Source: Alitta virens (Eukaryota > Annelida > Polychaeta > Phyllodocida > Nereididae). From it: 64,000 nucleotides of DNA. The stretch spans positions 4,059,001 to 4,123,000 of the forward strand of contig OW028577.1 in assembly GCA_932294295.1 (NCBI GenBank), given 5' to 3'. The notes under the pieces are model-generated. The model saw only the letters and a list, made by a program, of their open reading frames with translations, had not been told where the DNA came from and did not search any database. The position numbers and the translations under genes are program-made. This document shows positions 1 to 11,500 of this stretch, in pieces; positions within the stretch are counted from its first letter, which is position 1, and each line of letters begins with the position of its first letter.

Positions 1-1242
1 TTGAACAATAGGCTTTTGTAATCCAAGCACCGGTGAGCAGAAATCATTTCTGAAAATTTATTTATCATAATATTGGTCTGCCCAACCCCATACCATATTT
101 GGCATGTTATAATCAACAGGGAGAGTATACCGTTTCTGTCACCTGGCCTTGGACTATCCCAGAGCAATCAAGCGCATGACCTGATGAACAAACAGTGACA
201 AAATATGTTTAATAGTAGGTTTAAGATAATATAATAAAACCTTGAAATGATGTTTTAGTGTAAAATCGTCAAAATTCAAAAAATTGAATTCCAAATTTTC
301 ACACTATACTGTGCTCCTGAACGAACTAGTCAAGCTTAATTAATTATTCGTTGGGTTTGGGAAACTTTGGAAGGTTTTGATTTATATACATGCCATAATA
401 TATGGAGATCAAAGCAAATGCAAAAATCTTATCGCTGCGAAAAATACCAATTCCCTGGGCAAGAGATATTCATCGCAGGTGGCAGCACCAACGTGCTCCA
501 CATTGGAAATCCCCTTGAGTAGGACGCCATCTGTGGGAGTAATTGGCAGCACACCTGGGGAAAGCCGATTTCAAACAACACAGGTGTGCTGGGGTTCAGA
601 GACAAAATAATTAATGGTTCTTCTCAAGATCTCCGATTCTTCATAAAACATGCGTGAGTATGCAATTGTGTATGCTTAATCATTATGATATTGTTAATTT
701 GTCAAATAAAGTGTTGTTTAAGTTTGGCCTACATAATTGTCACTCTGACCTACTTCCATACATGTACACACAATAATAATGGAGTATGGTGCTTTCTCAC
801 CAATATCTGACATCCTGGTTATGATTGATAAATGCTATTACTGATAAGCCTATCCATATCCAAATATTAGTAATGTAGACCTACTTAATTTTATAATTGT
901 TTTGAATTGAATTAAACTTCACTGAGCTGCTTGAGCCTGGAAGTGGAATTCTCAGAATTATTAGGCAGACATATTCTTTGTAATTACATGAACTTGTAAG
1001 AAGCGGTATCTTTTAATGTATTTTGTAGTGGCTTATTCCACATCTGTAATAGGCCTACAGTATTGATATCAGTTATATTGTGTATGTAACAGTTTTGACG
1101 CATACATTTTCAGAAATGATACGGTGCAAAAAGCATTAGGCTTATTTACATTTAAAAGTCTGTGATTAAGATCAACTAACTGATGTCTTGTTATAGTGAA
1201 AACATTTTAAGTTAATACTACAGTACTATACTTGATTTCCAG
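1..1242. other. Region upstream of first visible M6 exon; no gene seen
   Basis: No convincing exon is visible here. The first recognisable M6 exon begins right after an acceptor at 1241-1244 and lacks an initiator codon, so this stretch is most likely the intron separating it from a small N-terminal exon further upstream. The short ORF at 377-610 has no recognisable similarity and no splice context. Confidence 0.5.
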
Positions 1243-4200
1243 AGGACAGCCTGGGGCGAACACCCTTTGCCTCCCTGGTGGCAACCATCATCTGTGGCGT
1301 AGGGGTTGGCGTATTCTGTTTTGCCCTATGGAGGGCGCTGGACATCACTCTTCGGGCTATCTTCGAGGAGCTGTTTATGCTGTCTATAAGATGGTGAGAA
1401 TTAATATATTGACAATTTTTAATTAATAGCTATTTTCTTTTCTGGAGCATAATTTAAAAAAGATGTTTTGCCGCTTGCTGCAGATTTTGCTGCAAGATTC
1501 CTGCAGCTGCAGTGTCCCTTGCAGCAATGGCAGGACATTATATACTCCTCGGATGTTTTCTCAAAGACTTGAAAGCTACTGTTTGTTGTACTGTAATGGA
1601 ACAATGATATTTTGACAATTGAATATTAATCAAAATGGCCTATTTTTAAAAATATGTCCGTCATGAAGTATGTTGTCATTATGCATATTTCCTCATTTAT
1701 TTAGTTATTTTAAAAGTGGAAATAATGTTTTCATTTTAGGCTGGAATCAATTCAGATCCTTTTCATCATTGTGGCAGTCACCATGGGTTGCTATGCCATC
1801 ATTCTTCTTGTGTTTGGTTTCCTAGCAACTGGTGCCACAAGAGACAAGCTCTATTCAGGTGCCAAGTGCATCATGGGAGGCAGAGTGTCGGCCATCTTTG
1901 TAAGTACTTTATAAAAGCTCCGAATAAGGTCCTTGCTCCGAAACAGTGGATTCAGTCCTATTTCGTCAATTAGTGAATGTAATTTTTTAGGTAATTAATG
2001 ATTTGATGGACAATTTTCATTTCAGTTCATGGTTCTCACATACATCATGAATATCATCTGGATCGCTGTGACATCCACCTGTGCCATCCCCATTATTATT
2101 TATGTCATGCTTAATTCAATTTGCGTCCAAGAGATTCAGAATAAGAATGAGTGGTACTTTGACACGTACTGTCTTAATCTCAGTCGTTTTGGTGAGTATA
2201 AATGTTCATAAAGACATCATATTCTAAAGTTCTGGAGTTCTAAAGCCTTTTCGAGGGCATTTGATGAAGACTACCGTTTGAAATTAGAAATTACCTTTGA
2301 CTTGAAATAAGATCAGTCTGACAGTGTCCTGCTTGCTATCAGGAAATATGGCATTTAAAAGCCATTTTTCAAAATTTTTGGTAAAAAAAATCAATAAAAA
2401 ATGAATTAATATTGCAACCTGGGGTATGCATGTGTAATACAAATATTTAACTTTTCAGGTATTTATGTAAACAGCACAGAAGGAGTGGTAAAAAATGCCC
2501 TGTGTGAAGATTACGAGCTCGGTGACTTCTGTCAAGGAGTAAGTAAAACTATTGTGGAATACTCGCTTATTTTGATTAATTTAAATCAATGATAATATTT
2601 TCTAAATTTGATTTTTTTACAGGTTGCTGATGCTGGTCCCATGTATGGTTTAGCTTTCGGCTCCTCACTGCTTATAGTTTTATCTATGGTGAGTTTTATT
2701 TTATTTATTTTTTTACGCAAGTCTTTTTTGGTTTATCTTTAAATGTAAGCCTTAATAAGGTACACAGCGACTGTTTAAGCCTGAATATTTGCAAGGGTCA
2801 AACGGAGACTTGATGAACGGTTGTCATGGTTATAGCCCCAAATATATTTATCATACTTACATTGTACACTTAGTAATTCATGCTTCTTAATTGCTTTATC
2901 ATTAACCCTGGTGTGCATAAAATACAAATATATCGATGCCAGTCAACTAATTAGATGCAGATGCAATCATCATACTGTCTCAATTCAATTAGTGTTGTCA
3001 TGTTGTCTTAATGCTATCATTCTGAATTAAGCTTACTTAGCTCATATGCCCAGAGGCTGACATAATGATGATATGATAAGGCTTGGCCTCCACACCATAT
3101 ACATTTACCCCATTCGCCGGGCTTTGACTTGCCCCAGCATAGAAACTGAGTACAAGGTGGCCCAGCAATCTTGCTACTGTTGATGGTTACAGCTTTTTCT
3201 GATCATAGAAATTGTCTTGTTAATGGACATCAAATAGAAGAATGAGAAGAATGACAATGTATTTTAGCCAGAGTTTCCCCATCGCAAAAATACGCTTTAA
3301 AATTAGAAAGGACGCAATTTCACACATCACTGGTGTACTGAGGACGCAGGGCTTTTTTTATGATAGGCACCCACTTTTTCAGGCACCATTGGGTCTTAGG
3401 GACCCACTTTTTTGACACCCTAACAGGAACTCTGATTTTAGCGACATAAAGACTAGTTGTGTAAATCATAGTGGCTTGGGACAAAAAATGTTATGTACAG
3501 GCAAATATGACTAACTAGACATTTGTTTTTTGATGAAATACTTGGCTTACCTCGTGTATTTGTAGAAATCTGGTTTTGGGTTCATTAGAATATAAAAATC
3601 ATCAAACTCTGTGTTTTATTTATCGTCTTGAGAACACCATTGATTTCTCTCTCTGGCCATAGTAATCGGAAGTAAATGACCATGTTTTTAATCCTTGTCT
3701 ATAAGACATAAGATCCTATCTGCAAAATAATCCATGGAATATGATCGCAATGATGAATGTACCACATTATCTTTACTATAGGATTTTTTTGTGTGGTAAA
3801 TATTTCAGATTATGTATCTGATGATCTTGTCGGTAAACTACGCCCGAATTAAGGTGACAAAGGAACTAACTGAATATAAGCAAATCATGGCCTTCGACAC
3901 ATCTGACCGGTTCGATTCTCTGTGAAAAAAGGTCCTTAATTCAGTTATAAATATTATTGCTAATAAAATATTTTGCAGCCTTGGCATGTCCATTAATTTT
4001 CATGACTTCACGGCAAGGATGGACACTAAATGTGCAGAAGCAAATTATACCAAGCTTAACTAACCCGATTACCCAGCGCTGAAGCATTAACTCGCTGGCT
4101 GACACTCCCCCGCTAAATTCCCTGTGGATACACCCTGCATTTTCATGTCATATGGCTTGTATTTCTTATGGCTAATACTCTGTGCCGAGGGCTTAAGGTT

Positions 4201-5390
4201 TGAATGGAGCATTGTATGTGTGTGAAATTTGTGAGGTCAAAATAAATTTGATTTTCATTGAAGAAGACAAATTTCATCAATGATTACATGACTAGCATAA
4301 TCTGAGAATCCTTAAGATTTGTTTGTTCATCTAAAATCGGTGCAATGAGTGCTCTGTTCATTTTTCAAGTTTAATATAAAGGTGTGAAGTGGGTCTACTG
4401 TTTAGTAATAAGAGCGTGATTTGTGTGATTGTCCATGTGAATTTATATGTGCATGGGTGGATGAAAATAACGATTTGAACCTGTTTTTGTATTTAAGAAT
4501 CACTACACTTGGCGACAGTGGAATTTGCCACGACACTGAGATTCGCCACCCCCCTAAAACATGATTATACACATTGCAATGACTTGATTTGTTACAAAAC
4601 TAATTGTATAGATCATTGAGAGTGTTCTTACACTGTGGCAGCCAGCTAAAAGGTGTTTATTGTAGTTTTAGGGGGGTGGCGAATCTGGTCGTGGCGAAAA
4701 TCACTGTCGCCGAGTGTACTATGTGAACAATGTAGATCTATACTTTTAAATCCAGTAAGCTCTGTACATACCCCTGGTGTTAATCAATTACAAACTTTTC
4801 TCACCAAAAACAAATGCTATTACTGTATTAACAAAAATTGTTTGGGTCGCAATCACAATCGTTATTGGTTAGGAATTTCCCATAAATTTATTTTAATTAG
4901 CATTCATTATTCTTTAGTTTCAAATTACATAATTATATACTTGTGCAAAATAAATGCCAATAAGTGGGTCCCAATAAAAGTGAATTATTCTGCTTTTACC
5001 AGGATCCAATTATACGACTGTCGCTAAATTTAAAGCAATATATATAACAGAAATTTGTAATGCATCGAGATTTTAAAATGTAACTGTCTGGTTGGCTTCC
5101 TAATGAATTTAAACAAACAGCAGTTCACAATTTAATTTAAAAGGTTTTCTTGTAGAACTTGTAAATTGTATCCAGCTTGGAACATGAGCTTTGAGTTGTA
5201 AAAGCTGAAAGTGTTGTCTAAACTTAAAAATGCAAATATATGACTTTTTCAGGTGATGTTTATGATCATCATGGCCACAAACTACCAGAGAATTAAATCG
5301 TCTAAAGAGATCACTGAGTACAGAAATGCTGTCGACATGGAGTTATCAGACTCTCGAGCACTTTCACATTCCCAGTTATCAGGATACTGA
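1243..5390 (+). CDS. M6: M6 / proteolipid (PLP-DM20-M6) family four-TM membrane glycoprotein, 5' partial
   Basis: Neuronal/epithelial four-transmembrane membrane protein of the myelin PLP/M6 family. Exons: 1243-1393 (or from 1245), 1740-1899, 2026-2191, 2459-2538, 2623-2688, then one of two last exons, 3809-3925 or 5253-5390. All junctions are GT-AG and phases close, giving about 245 or 252 residues in the window. The first exon carries the family signature R-T-P-F-A-S-L-V-A-T-I at the start of TM1. The second holds TM2 with I-Q-I-L-F-I-I-V-A-V-T-M-G and G-F-L-A-T-G-A-T-R, which closely resembles arthropod M6. The third has TM3. The large extracellular loop has several cysteines and an N-S-T glycosylation sequon (exon 2459-2538). 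TM4 spans 2623-2688 and the last exon. The initiator exon, short in this family, is not in the window. The family assignment is firm; which M6 paralogue is not. Confidence 0.9.
3050..3187 (-). repeat. 3' fragment of tRNA-type SINE
   Basis: Reads on the minus strand and matches the body of the SINE at 57500-57782: the blocks around 'gatgataaggcttgg', 'ccacacca', 'catttacccca' and 'agcatag...gagtacaagg' recur in the same order. The promoter half is missing. It sits in the intron before M6 last exon A. Confidence 0.6.
3809..3925 (+). other. M6: M6 alternative last exon A
   Basis: It follows an acceptor (TTTCAG, ending at 3808) and reads in phase 0 from the TM4 exon. It encodes the end of TM4 and a 38-residue cytoplasmic tail beginning I-M-Y-L-M-I-L-S-V-N-Y-A-R and ending D-R-F-D-S-L, then TGA at 3923-3925. 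It shares the N-Y-A/Q-R-I-K and E-Y core with exon B but has a different C-terminus. A poly(A) signal AATAAA lies at 4241-4246. Confidence 0.85.
4241..4246 (+). terminator. Poly(A) signal for M6 isoform A
   Basis: Canonical AATAAA about 315 bases after the stop of last exon A and before last exon B, as expected if exon A is a true terminal exon. Confidence 0.6.
4501..4718. mobile_element. Foldback (MITE-like) element
   Basis: The arm at 4501-4559 and the arm at 4664-4718 are near-perfect reverse complements (about 55 bases: cactcggcgacagtg..., and the block gattcgccacccccctaaaac), separated by about 100 unrelated bases. There is no coding capacity. It lies between the two alternative last exons of M6. 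Confidence 0.7.
5253..5390 (+). other. M6: M6 alternative last exon B
   Basis: It follows acceptor TTTTTCAG (ending at 5252), phase 0, and encodes a 45-residue tail beginning V-M-F-M-I-I-M-A-T-N-Y-Q-R and ending L-S-G-Y, then TGA at 5388-5390. It is clearly homologous to exon A (same start of TM4 end, N-Y-x-R-I-K, I/L-T-E-Y-R/K), so the two are duplicated, mutually exclusive 3' exons. Its own AATAAA is at 5664-5669. Confidence 0.85.
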
Positions 5391-5663
5391 GATTCTGCTA
5401 CGCATTCCATCCCAACTTGAACTGTACAGTGTGTCTTTTATATGATAATTGTTTGTCACGTACGACATTGGAAAGATGTACATAATATTTTATCAATGAA
5501 CTTCCTCAGTGCTGCACAAAGAGACAATCGGACTTTGCATGTATTATATTTTATAGTGCTAATTATTTAGTTCGCTTTATTTTTTTTATTAATTGCACTT
5601 TACAAACTTGCAGAATTTTTGTTTCTTTAGACAAAAATCTAGCTTTTTTTTGCAATGGTTTTA

Positions 5664-5669
5664 AATAAA
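5664..5669 (+). terminator. Poly(A) signal for M6 isoform B
   Basis: Canonical AATAAA about 275 bases after the stop of last exon B, inside an AT-rich 3' UTR. Confidence 0.6.
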
Positions 5670-6850
5670 GTTATTTCAGTTTGTTCATTAGTGATTTCTG
5701 AGCAAGTTCTTAATTTTTGTCATACACTTTTATTGAAGTGTTACTCGCATTAATTATTAACTATTGTTCAGGTTGTATAATAAAGCTGTCTGAAGTATAT
5801 TTTAACCAAATTTTGTTGATGTTTGTAACTATGTATTTTAATATTCATGTCAAGATAAAGAGAGAAAAATCAAAAATAACTTACTATCTGCATAATTTTT
5901 CCTCAACAGGATGTGATGTTAAACAATTACCCCCGTAAGGAAATGATTTTAACTACAAGGAAAATGTATATACTAATATCATTCCCCACACCCTTGCCTG
6001 CCCCTAACCTAAACATGGACATTAGTCGCTGTCAAGTGATGCAAATTTGATCTAGTTCATGTGGAGCTCATCAAGTTAACACAAGGTGTTTCACCCTGGC
6101 CCATCACAGGACAGAGTACTCTAATATGGCAGTCGTGCTACATAGGAGGCAAAGTAGCTGTGTACTTGGAAGGTATTATTACATCTCAAATGACTTAGGA
6201 GGTTTGACCAAAAACCTCATTTCACAAGCAGGAGTCTAACCATGCACCCACTCTCCTCACAAGGCCAAGGTGGGCTGGATTCTGAATCATCTCGTGTGGG
6301 CCATCACAGCCCAGCCGTGTAGCATCCTCACAGCACCACTTTATGAGTATTGCAGTGCTAGTAGGGGAGGTAGTTGTGGATGTAATATACCTTGCTTTCC
6401 TCTTCATCCTCATCAGAATCTGTCTGTCTGCTGCCATCTAGCAGATATATATTTTATAGAAATATGGCGTGCAAAGACTCATTATTTCACCAACCTTTGT
6501 AGATATTATGCTCTCAGACTGAACTGAAGCAGGAATTCACCAAGTCGAAAAGGTTGCGGTGTGTCTGCAAATGACACCAATTTTTCGGTCTAAAATTTAA
6601 CTATATACTCTTATTTCTTTTTCATATGAAAGTTAAAGCAGTTTGTTACTCAGCATTTTCAAGTTGATTCATACAGAAGTTGTATGATTATCTTACTGTT
6701 GCACTTTATGGCAGATGAAATGATGACATGCCATGTCACACATGACCCCATTGGCTGGGAACTTTAGCAACCAACAGCTTGTGAAAATTTTGAAACTTCT
6801 GTGAGAATCCACTGTTGTATGTACGGCACCATCTTTAATTTAAACACGAA

Positions 6851-6967
6851 TGAAGTCCTGCAGTGCCAGTTATGGTTATGGTATTAAATACCACCAGGAA
6901 CTAAACCCAGCCCCGGCAAATTTTCAGAGGAGCAGATCACCTTAAACACTAGACCACCTGACGGCTG
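6851..6967 (-). repeat. Promoter half of tRNA-type SINE, truncated
   Basis: On the minus strand it begins with an A-box-like GGTGGTCTAGTGTTTAAGG, continues with a block shared with the SINE at 36441 (CTGCTCCTCTGAA) and has a degraded B-box GGTTTAGTTCC about 50 bases later. It is too divergent for a working tRNA. Confidence 0.55.
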
Positions 6968-7342
6968 ATTTAAAATTTAGAAAATAAACAAAATCATGTC
7001 AGTGTATATAATATTCATTTATATATATAACTTCACAGGAATTGATACAAATAAGTACAATACAAATATAAATATAAAAATGTATAAAGAATTAATGATA
7101 TTATAGAAACTGGAAATATGTCCTGGACGGAATTTGATTTACGAACATAACTGTAGAAAGTAACAATATATAACCATCTGTGCAGCCAACAAACAATTTT
7201 AAAATCCAAATGTAATGTAAATATATGTATAGTAAAGGACGGATTCTAGCTCAAATTTATAAAAGTTAAAAAAAACCCTGTGGTAGATAATCTCATGGGT
7301 CAAATGTCAACAATGCCTTAACAAAATACAAATAATGGGTTT

Positions 7343-7605
7343 AGTGCAGTATAGCGGACCCAAATTTATGCCCACATTTGGCATCCATGGAATATTATCA
7401 TGATAATAATATTTGTGTAGCGTAGCGGGCGTTTGTGGGCAACAGCCTCCAAGAAAAGGAAGAAAAAACAAAGTCATGCCTTTAAAATTAAATCAGCCAT
7501 CGTTTGTTTGTGACGTCATACATTGAATTCAAGCATTTGACGTCATATGCATAGCAATGAGGCTCGCTAAATATGGTCATAAATTTGGGTCCGCTATACC
7601 GCACT
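7343..7605. mobile_element. MITE family 1, copy 1
   Basis: Terminal inverted repeats AGTGCAGTATAGCGGACCCA... (from 7343) and the reverse complement ...GGGTCCGCTATACCGCACT (to 7605). The inner parts include two TGACGTCA-like sites around a GAATTC block. A second copy in opposite orientation is at 16200-16504. Non-coding. Confidence 0.75.
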
Positions 7606-8046
7606 TTTTCCCAAATAATACACATGAAAAGAGGAAAGCCTTTCAATATAAACTATCACTGCTGATATTATATTCAGGTGTTTTATACGAAGTTGTTTTC
7701 TTCATGTGTTGGGTACATATTCCAAGGAATATAGGAGATATACCTGCAGGATAACCTAAGACTAGAGATACATAATTCATTGGTACACATAATTTTTGAA
7801 CATCTAAACTAATTCAAAGCCATGATTTTCACACTGTGGATATGCTACATCTTGCATCAAGTATTAATTGAATTAAATTCCAATACAGCTGTATTATAGG
7901 TCAAAATTACACGGAGTATCCAGCAGTTGTCAGTGCAGTGGTTTGACTATAGAAGAATCTCACTTTGTGGTGTAAATTCACCAGTGTTTAACCGGATCAC
8001 AACAATAGTACAAGATCCTGCTTGGCTATGATTACAATGTATAAAT

Positions 8047-8446
8047 AAGGCCAGACTTTTTATTTTTCATTTTACGGACCCGCCGACATCTTAAATTGAA
8101 AAATGAAATAAAAATAAAATATAGTTTGGCATGATTTTTTTGTGTTTTTGTTTTCCTGAAAAAACTTGCATAGGAGTGCTTTGTCTATCATCTTCATCAT
8201 TTTTGTGCACACTAGATTGCAATAGAGGCATTCAGAACCTCGGCAATTTTGACCTTCTAATTGCAGTTGAGGTTCTCCAAGAAGGCTGTGATTTCACATC
8301 TCAGTATCAAAAGATATCAACTTGTCAAAATCTCTTTGCTTCTGTGATTTGTCATTCTCATTGTATGATTTTATTTTTAATTTTATTCCGAATCCCGACA
8401 TTGACAGGAGGATAAAAATGTCCGTAAAACAAATAAAGTCTGGCCT
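8047..8446. mobile_element. Inverted-repeat element with about 30-base termini
   Basis: Left end AGGCCAGACTTTTTATTTT...TTTACGGAC (8047-8081) is the reverse complement of the right end GTCCGTAAAACAAATAAAGTCTGGCCT (about 8419-8446). A 94-codon open frame lies inside (8131-8415) but resembles nothing I know. It sits just beyond the 3' end of the VWA3B-like gene. Confidence 0.65.
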
Positions 8447-8483
8447 AAAAGTCGCATTTCTATCTAAATATCACAGATACGAT

Positions 8484-8489
8484 TTTAAT
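8484..8489 (-). terminator. Possible poly(A) signal (ATTAAA) of VWA3B-like gene
   Basis: The variant hexamer ATTAAA on the minus strand, about 83 bases past the stop at 8572-8574. No canonical AATAAA is nearer. Confidence 0.35.
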
Positions 8490-8571
8490 ATATAATATAT
8501 TACCTAGTCCGTTATTCTTTTCAATTAATTAAGCAAAAATGATCCCAATTGAGATACTGTTGATTTTCTTT

Positions 8572-11500
8572 TCATATGGAAGCATCGCTCTCCTCAAAAC
8601 TTTGCTTTTCTTCATAAAAGTCAACTGAGTTTTCATAATATTCTTGGGTGAGCCAGAAGCATTTTGATGCATCCAAATCCTTTGATCTGAAAAGAGAAAA
8701 GTTCCCATGATATCATTAAACTCTCAAAATGTTTACACACATCACCTTTGTGATCTTGAACACCACTCTTGCATATTTCATATCAGGACATTCTGTAACC
8801 GCCACAAATTGGAAACTTCATCTGAAAGCCATTCATATGACCATGGGGAGGGAAATTACCACCAGAGGTCACAGAGACCGTAGCAGATAAGTAATGTTAG
8901 ATGACGTCATCTATATTGTGACGTCATCCATGCAACAATAGTGTAGTGACGTCATCGTATTGTCTTTTTATGTGCTACGGTGGTAGTGTCCTCTGTAGAC
9001 CCTGTTACTTCTTCTCCCCAATCAGTCACAGTGAAGTGCCCCCCCCCCCCCCCCCCCCACCAGGACATTTTTGCTGAAACAGCTTTTGTACAATATTAGT
9101 TACTTTGCTTGGATACCGACAGATGATAAAGAAACACTAAAAACTGATTCAAATTAAATGAATAAAGAATTCTTGTTGCAATTAATTGAAGGCAATATGT
9201 TATGCTAAATATGTTGTGCCTCTTCCATGGTGTCAATGCAATACTCACCGAGAACCATCACAAAAGAGGACCGTCAATCTCCCATCTTTGTTTTCTTCTA
9301 CACGACCAGGTAAATACAACAGTGCCTCCTGATGAGCAATTCCCAAGACATAGTCACCAACTGACATGGGGTGACGTCTTGTGAAGGGTCCAAATATGTG
9401 AGTAGATGTCTGAATGGACAGCTGACCGTCAGACCACTCAATAACATACTGACGACCATTGCCTATCCTTTCCCTAACAGCTCCTGAAAAATAATGTATT
9501 TTGTTAAGCTTGGCTTTTTCGTACTTATGAAAAATTATTAAGACTAAGATTATTAAAGTGGATAAATTAAATTATATATAAAAGCTATTACAATTTAGTA
9601 ACATAGCCTATTGGTACATATATAAATAACCCTATTTTAAGAACAATTTAAGAAAACGTGACAACCACCCACCTAGCTGGAACAATCCCGAGTCGTTATT
9701 TCTCGCAACGACCGCATGTCCCACCCATTGGTCTTCGCATTTAACGATGTACGAAACATCCAACTCAAATTTATCGGGATGGATTTTAAACACCTCTTCT
9801 CTAGGTAAGCGTCCTTCAGTGCCATCGTAGAATCGAACTGAGTACCACAGCAATCCCTGTACACTAAGTACGATGCCCGGTGCATAGCTAAAGGCGTAAT
9901 TAGGATGGAGTCCAATCACTGCGTCCCTTTTCTGCAAGAAAGTGTGCTGTCATTATCATGTGTTCTACACCAAAAACAAATATTTTTGGTTATAATTGAA
10001 GTTTTTATGTTTTAGTGATGTTTCTTATCCTCTATTACAAGTTAATTTGAGTGTGTATTCAAATAAAGGCTCATATCAATAAATATATGATTTTATTGAT
10101 AGAAATTCGTCCTCCAATTCAATATGCACAGAATCACAACTATACAATCTCTGTAGTTTTTATCACACTACCGTTAATTGGTATTTAATATGAGCAGTCC
10201 ATCGCTGTAGTTTTGTCATGAGGATACCAGTATTCTCCATCTAAGTTTACTAAAAATGAAGTACATCTTGTATTGCTTACATGAATAGCGACATTAGCAT
10301 CATCTGCATCAGACACGATGTCCTCCCTCCAAATTCTTTGCAAATCACCAACACTGTCCTCCACGAAGTAACTTCCGTCTTCACAGTCCTGCTTTACAGT
10401 TCCTGCAAATAAAAATGGTCATTGTGTGGTCCTAATGTCCCTGAAGTCCTGAACTAGAGAATTTATGCTCCATCATTTTAACACACTTTTTGTACAATAA
10501 ATGAAGGACAGATGAAAATCTACATTAGCTCAAATCAGCGTCAGGCCGCGTCGTAGACAAGGGTCTGGTGGATATTAAATCATGGCGAGATATGTGACGA
10601 AAGTTGGTCAATCACTGCGCCCGTTAATTTTAACTTAGCAGCGAACAATATAGTTCTTTAAAAAAATTTACGGTGCCACGTTACATCATCTTATTAAGTA
10701 CAGGGGATAGTGGATATGTATTTTTATGATCAAGATAAACTTTTCTATGTGGTCAAATTCCTTACTACCCCACCAGGATTCGTGCTCCCCCCAATTCCCC
10801 AAGCCACTCTCCTACGGAAAGGCCTGATCGAGGGTCTTGCGTCAAGACTGTCAGATCAGTATTAAAGAGTTCAGATCTGTACCCAGGTAACAATATATGC
10901 ACAAAAGAAGGCAGCGAATATATTTAATATACTTTGCTGAAGTAAATATATGTGCAGCTAGCTATACATCCAGCTAACACAATGCGGCACACTGAGTGTC
11001 ATTTACCTCGGAAATACCATCCTTCATCAGACCACCTCGCGAGGACTTCTTCGCCAACCGGCAAAGTCTGCAGACTTCGGCGCAATTCCATGATGAACGG
11101 AGGTTTTTCGTCTTCATCATCTTTACAATTAAAAACAATTTCATCATCAATGAGCGTGACTGAAAGAAATCAGTAAAATCAGGCCAACATGGGGCCACCA
11201 TCTCATATTTTTACATTTATATATTATTCTTCAGTTATGATATGAAATGAATTTATATTCCTACCTTTTCATACCAAAATATTCTCTAAATGGCAATTCT
11301 GATAATTGCATTTGAAACTTCTATGTGATTAAATTGTCATATATTTTAGGAAAAAAATGTATTTCTGCTGATCAGGAAGAAAAACAAATTTTAAATCTTT
11401 AAAAATGTTGTCTAAATGTTAGAAACTAGTCTCTATAAGACAATATATAAAAATACATTGTATGTCCAGGCAATAGCTAGCTTTTCAATTTTTCTGTTGC

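Larger units (their letters stand above)
5670..8571. other. Intergenic region between M6 and VWA3B-like 3' ends
   Basis: No gene seen. It contains minus-strand SINE-like sequence (6851-6967 and perhaps 6060-6460), an inverted-repeat element at 7343-7605 and another at 8047-8446. The two flanking genes converge here, so it is a 3'-3' intergenic stretch. Confidence 0.6.

Noticed and set aside
4653..5027. 124-codon plus-strand ORF between M6 last exons
   Set aside because: Begins inside the foldback element, low complexity, no splice or family support.
9039..9059. Poly-C run as a regulatory element
   Set aside because: A plain homopolymer tract in an intron; nothing supports function and its length may be an assembly artefact.
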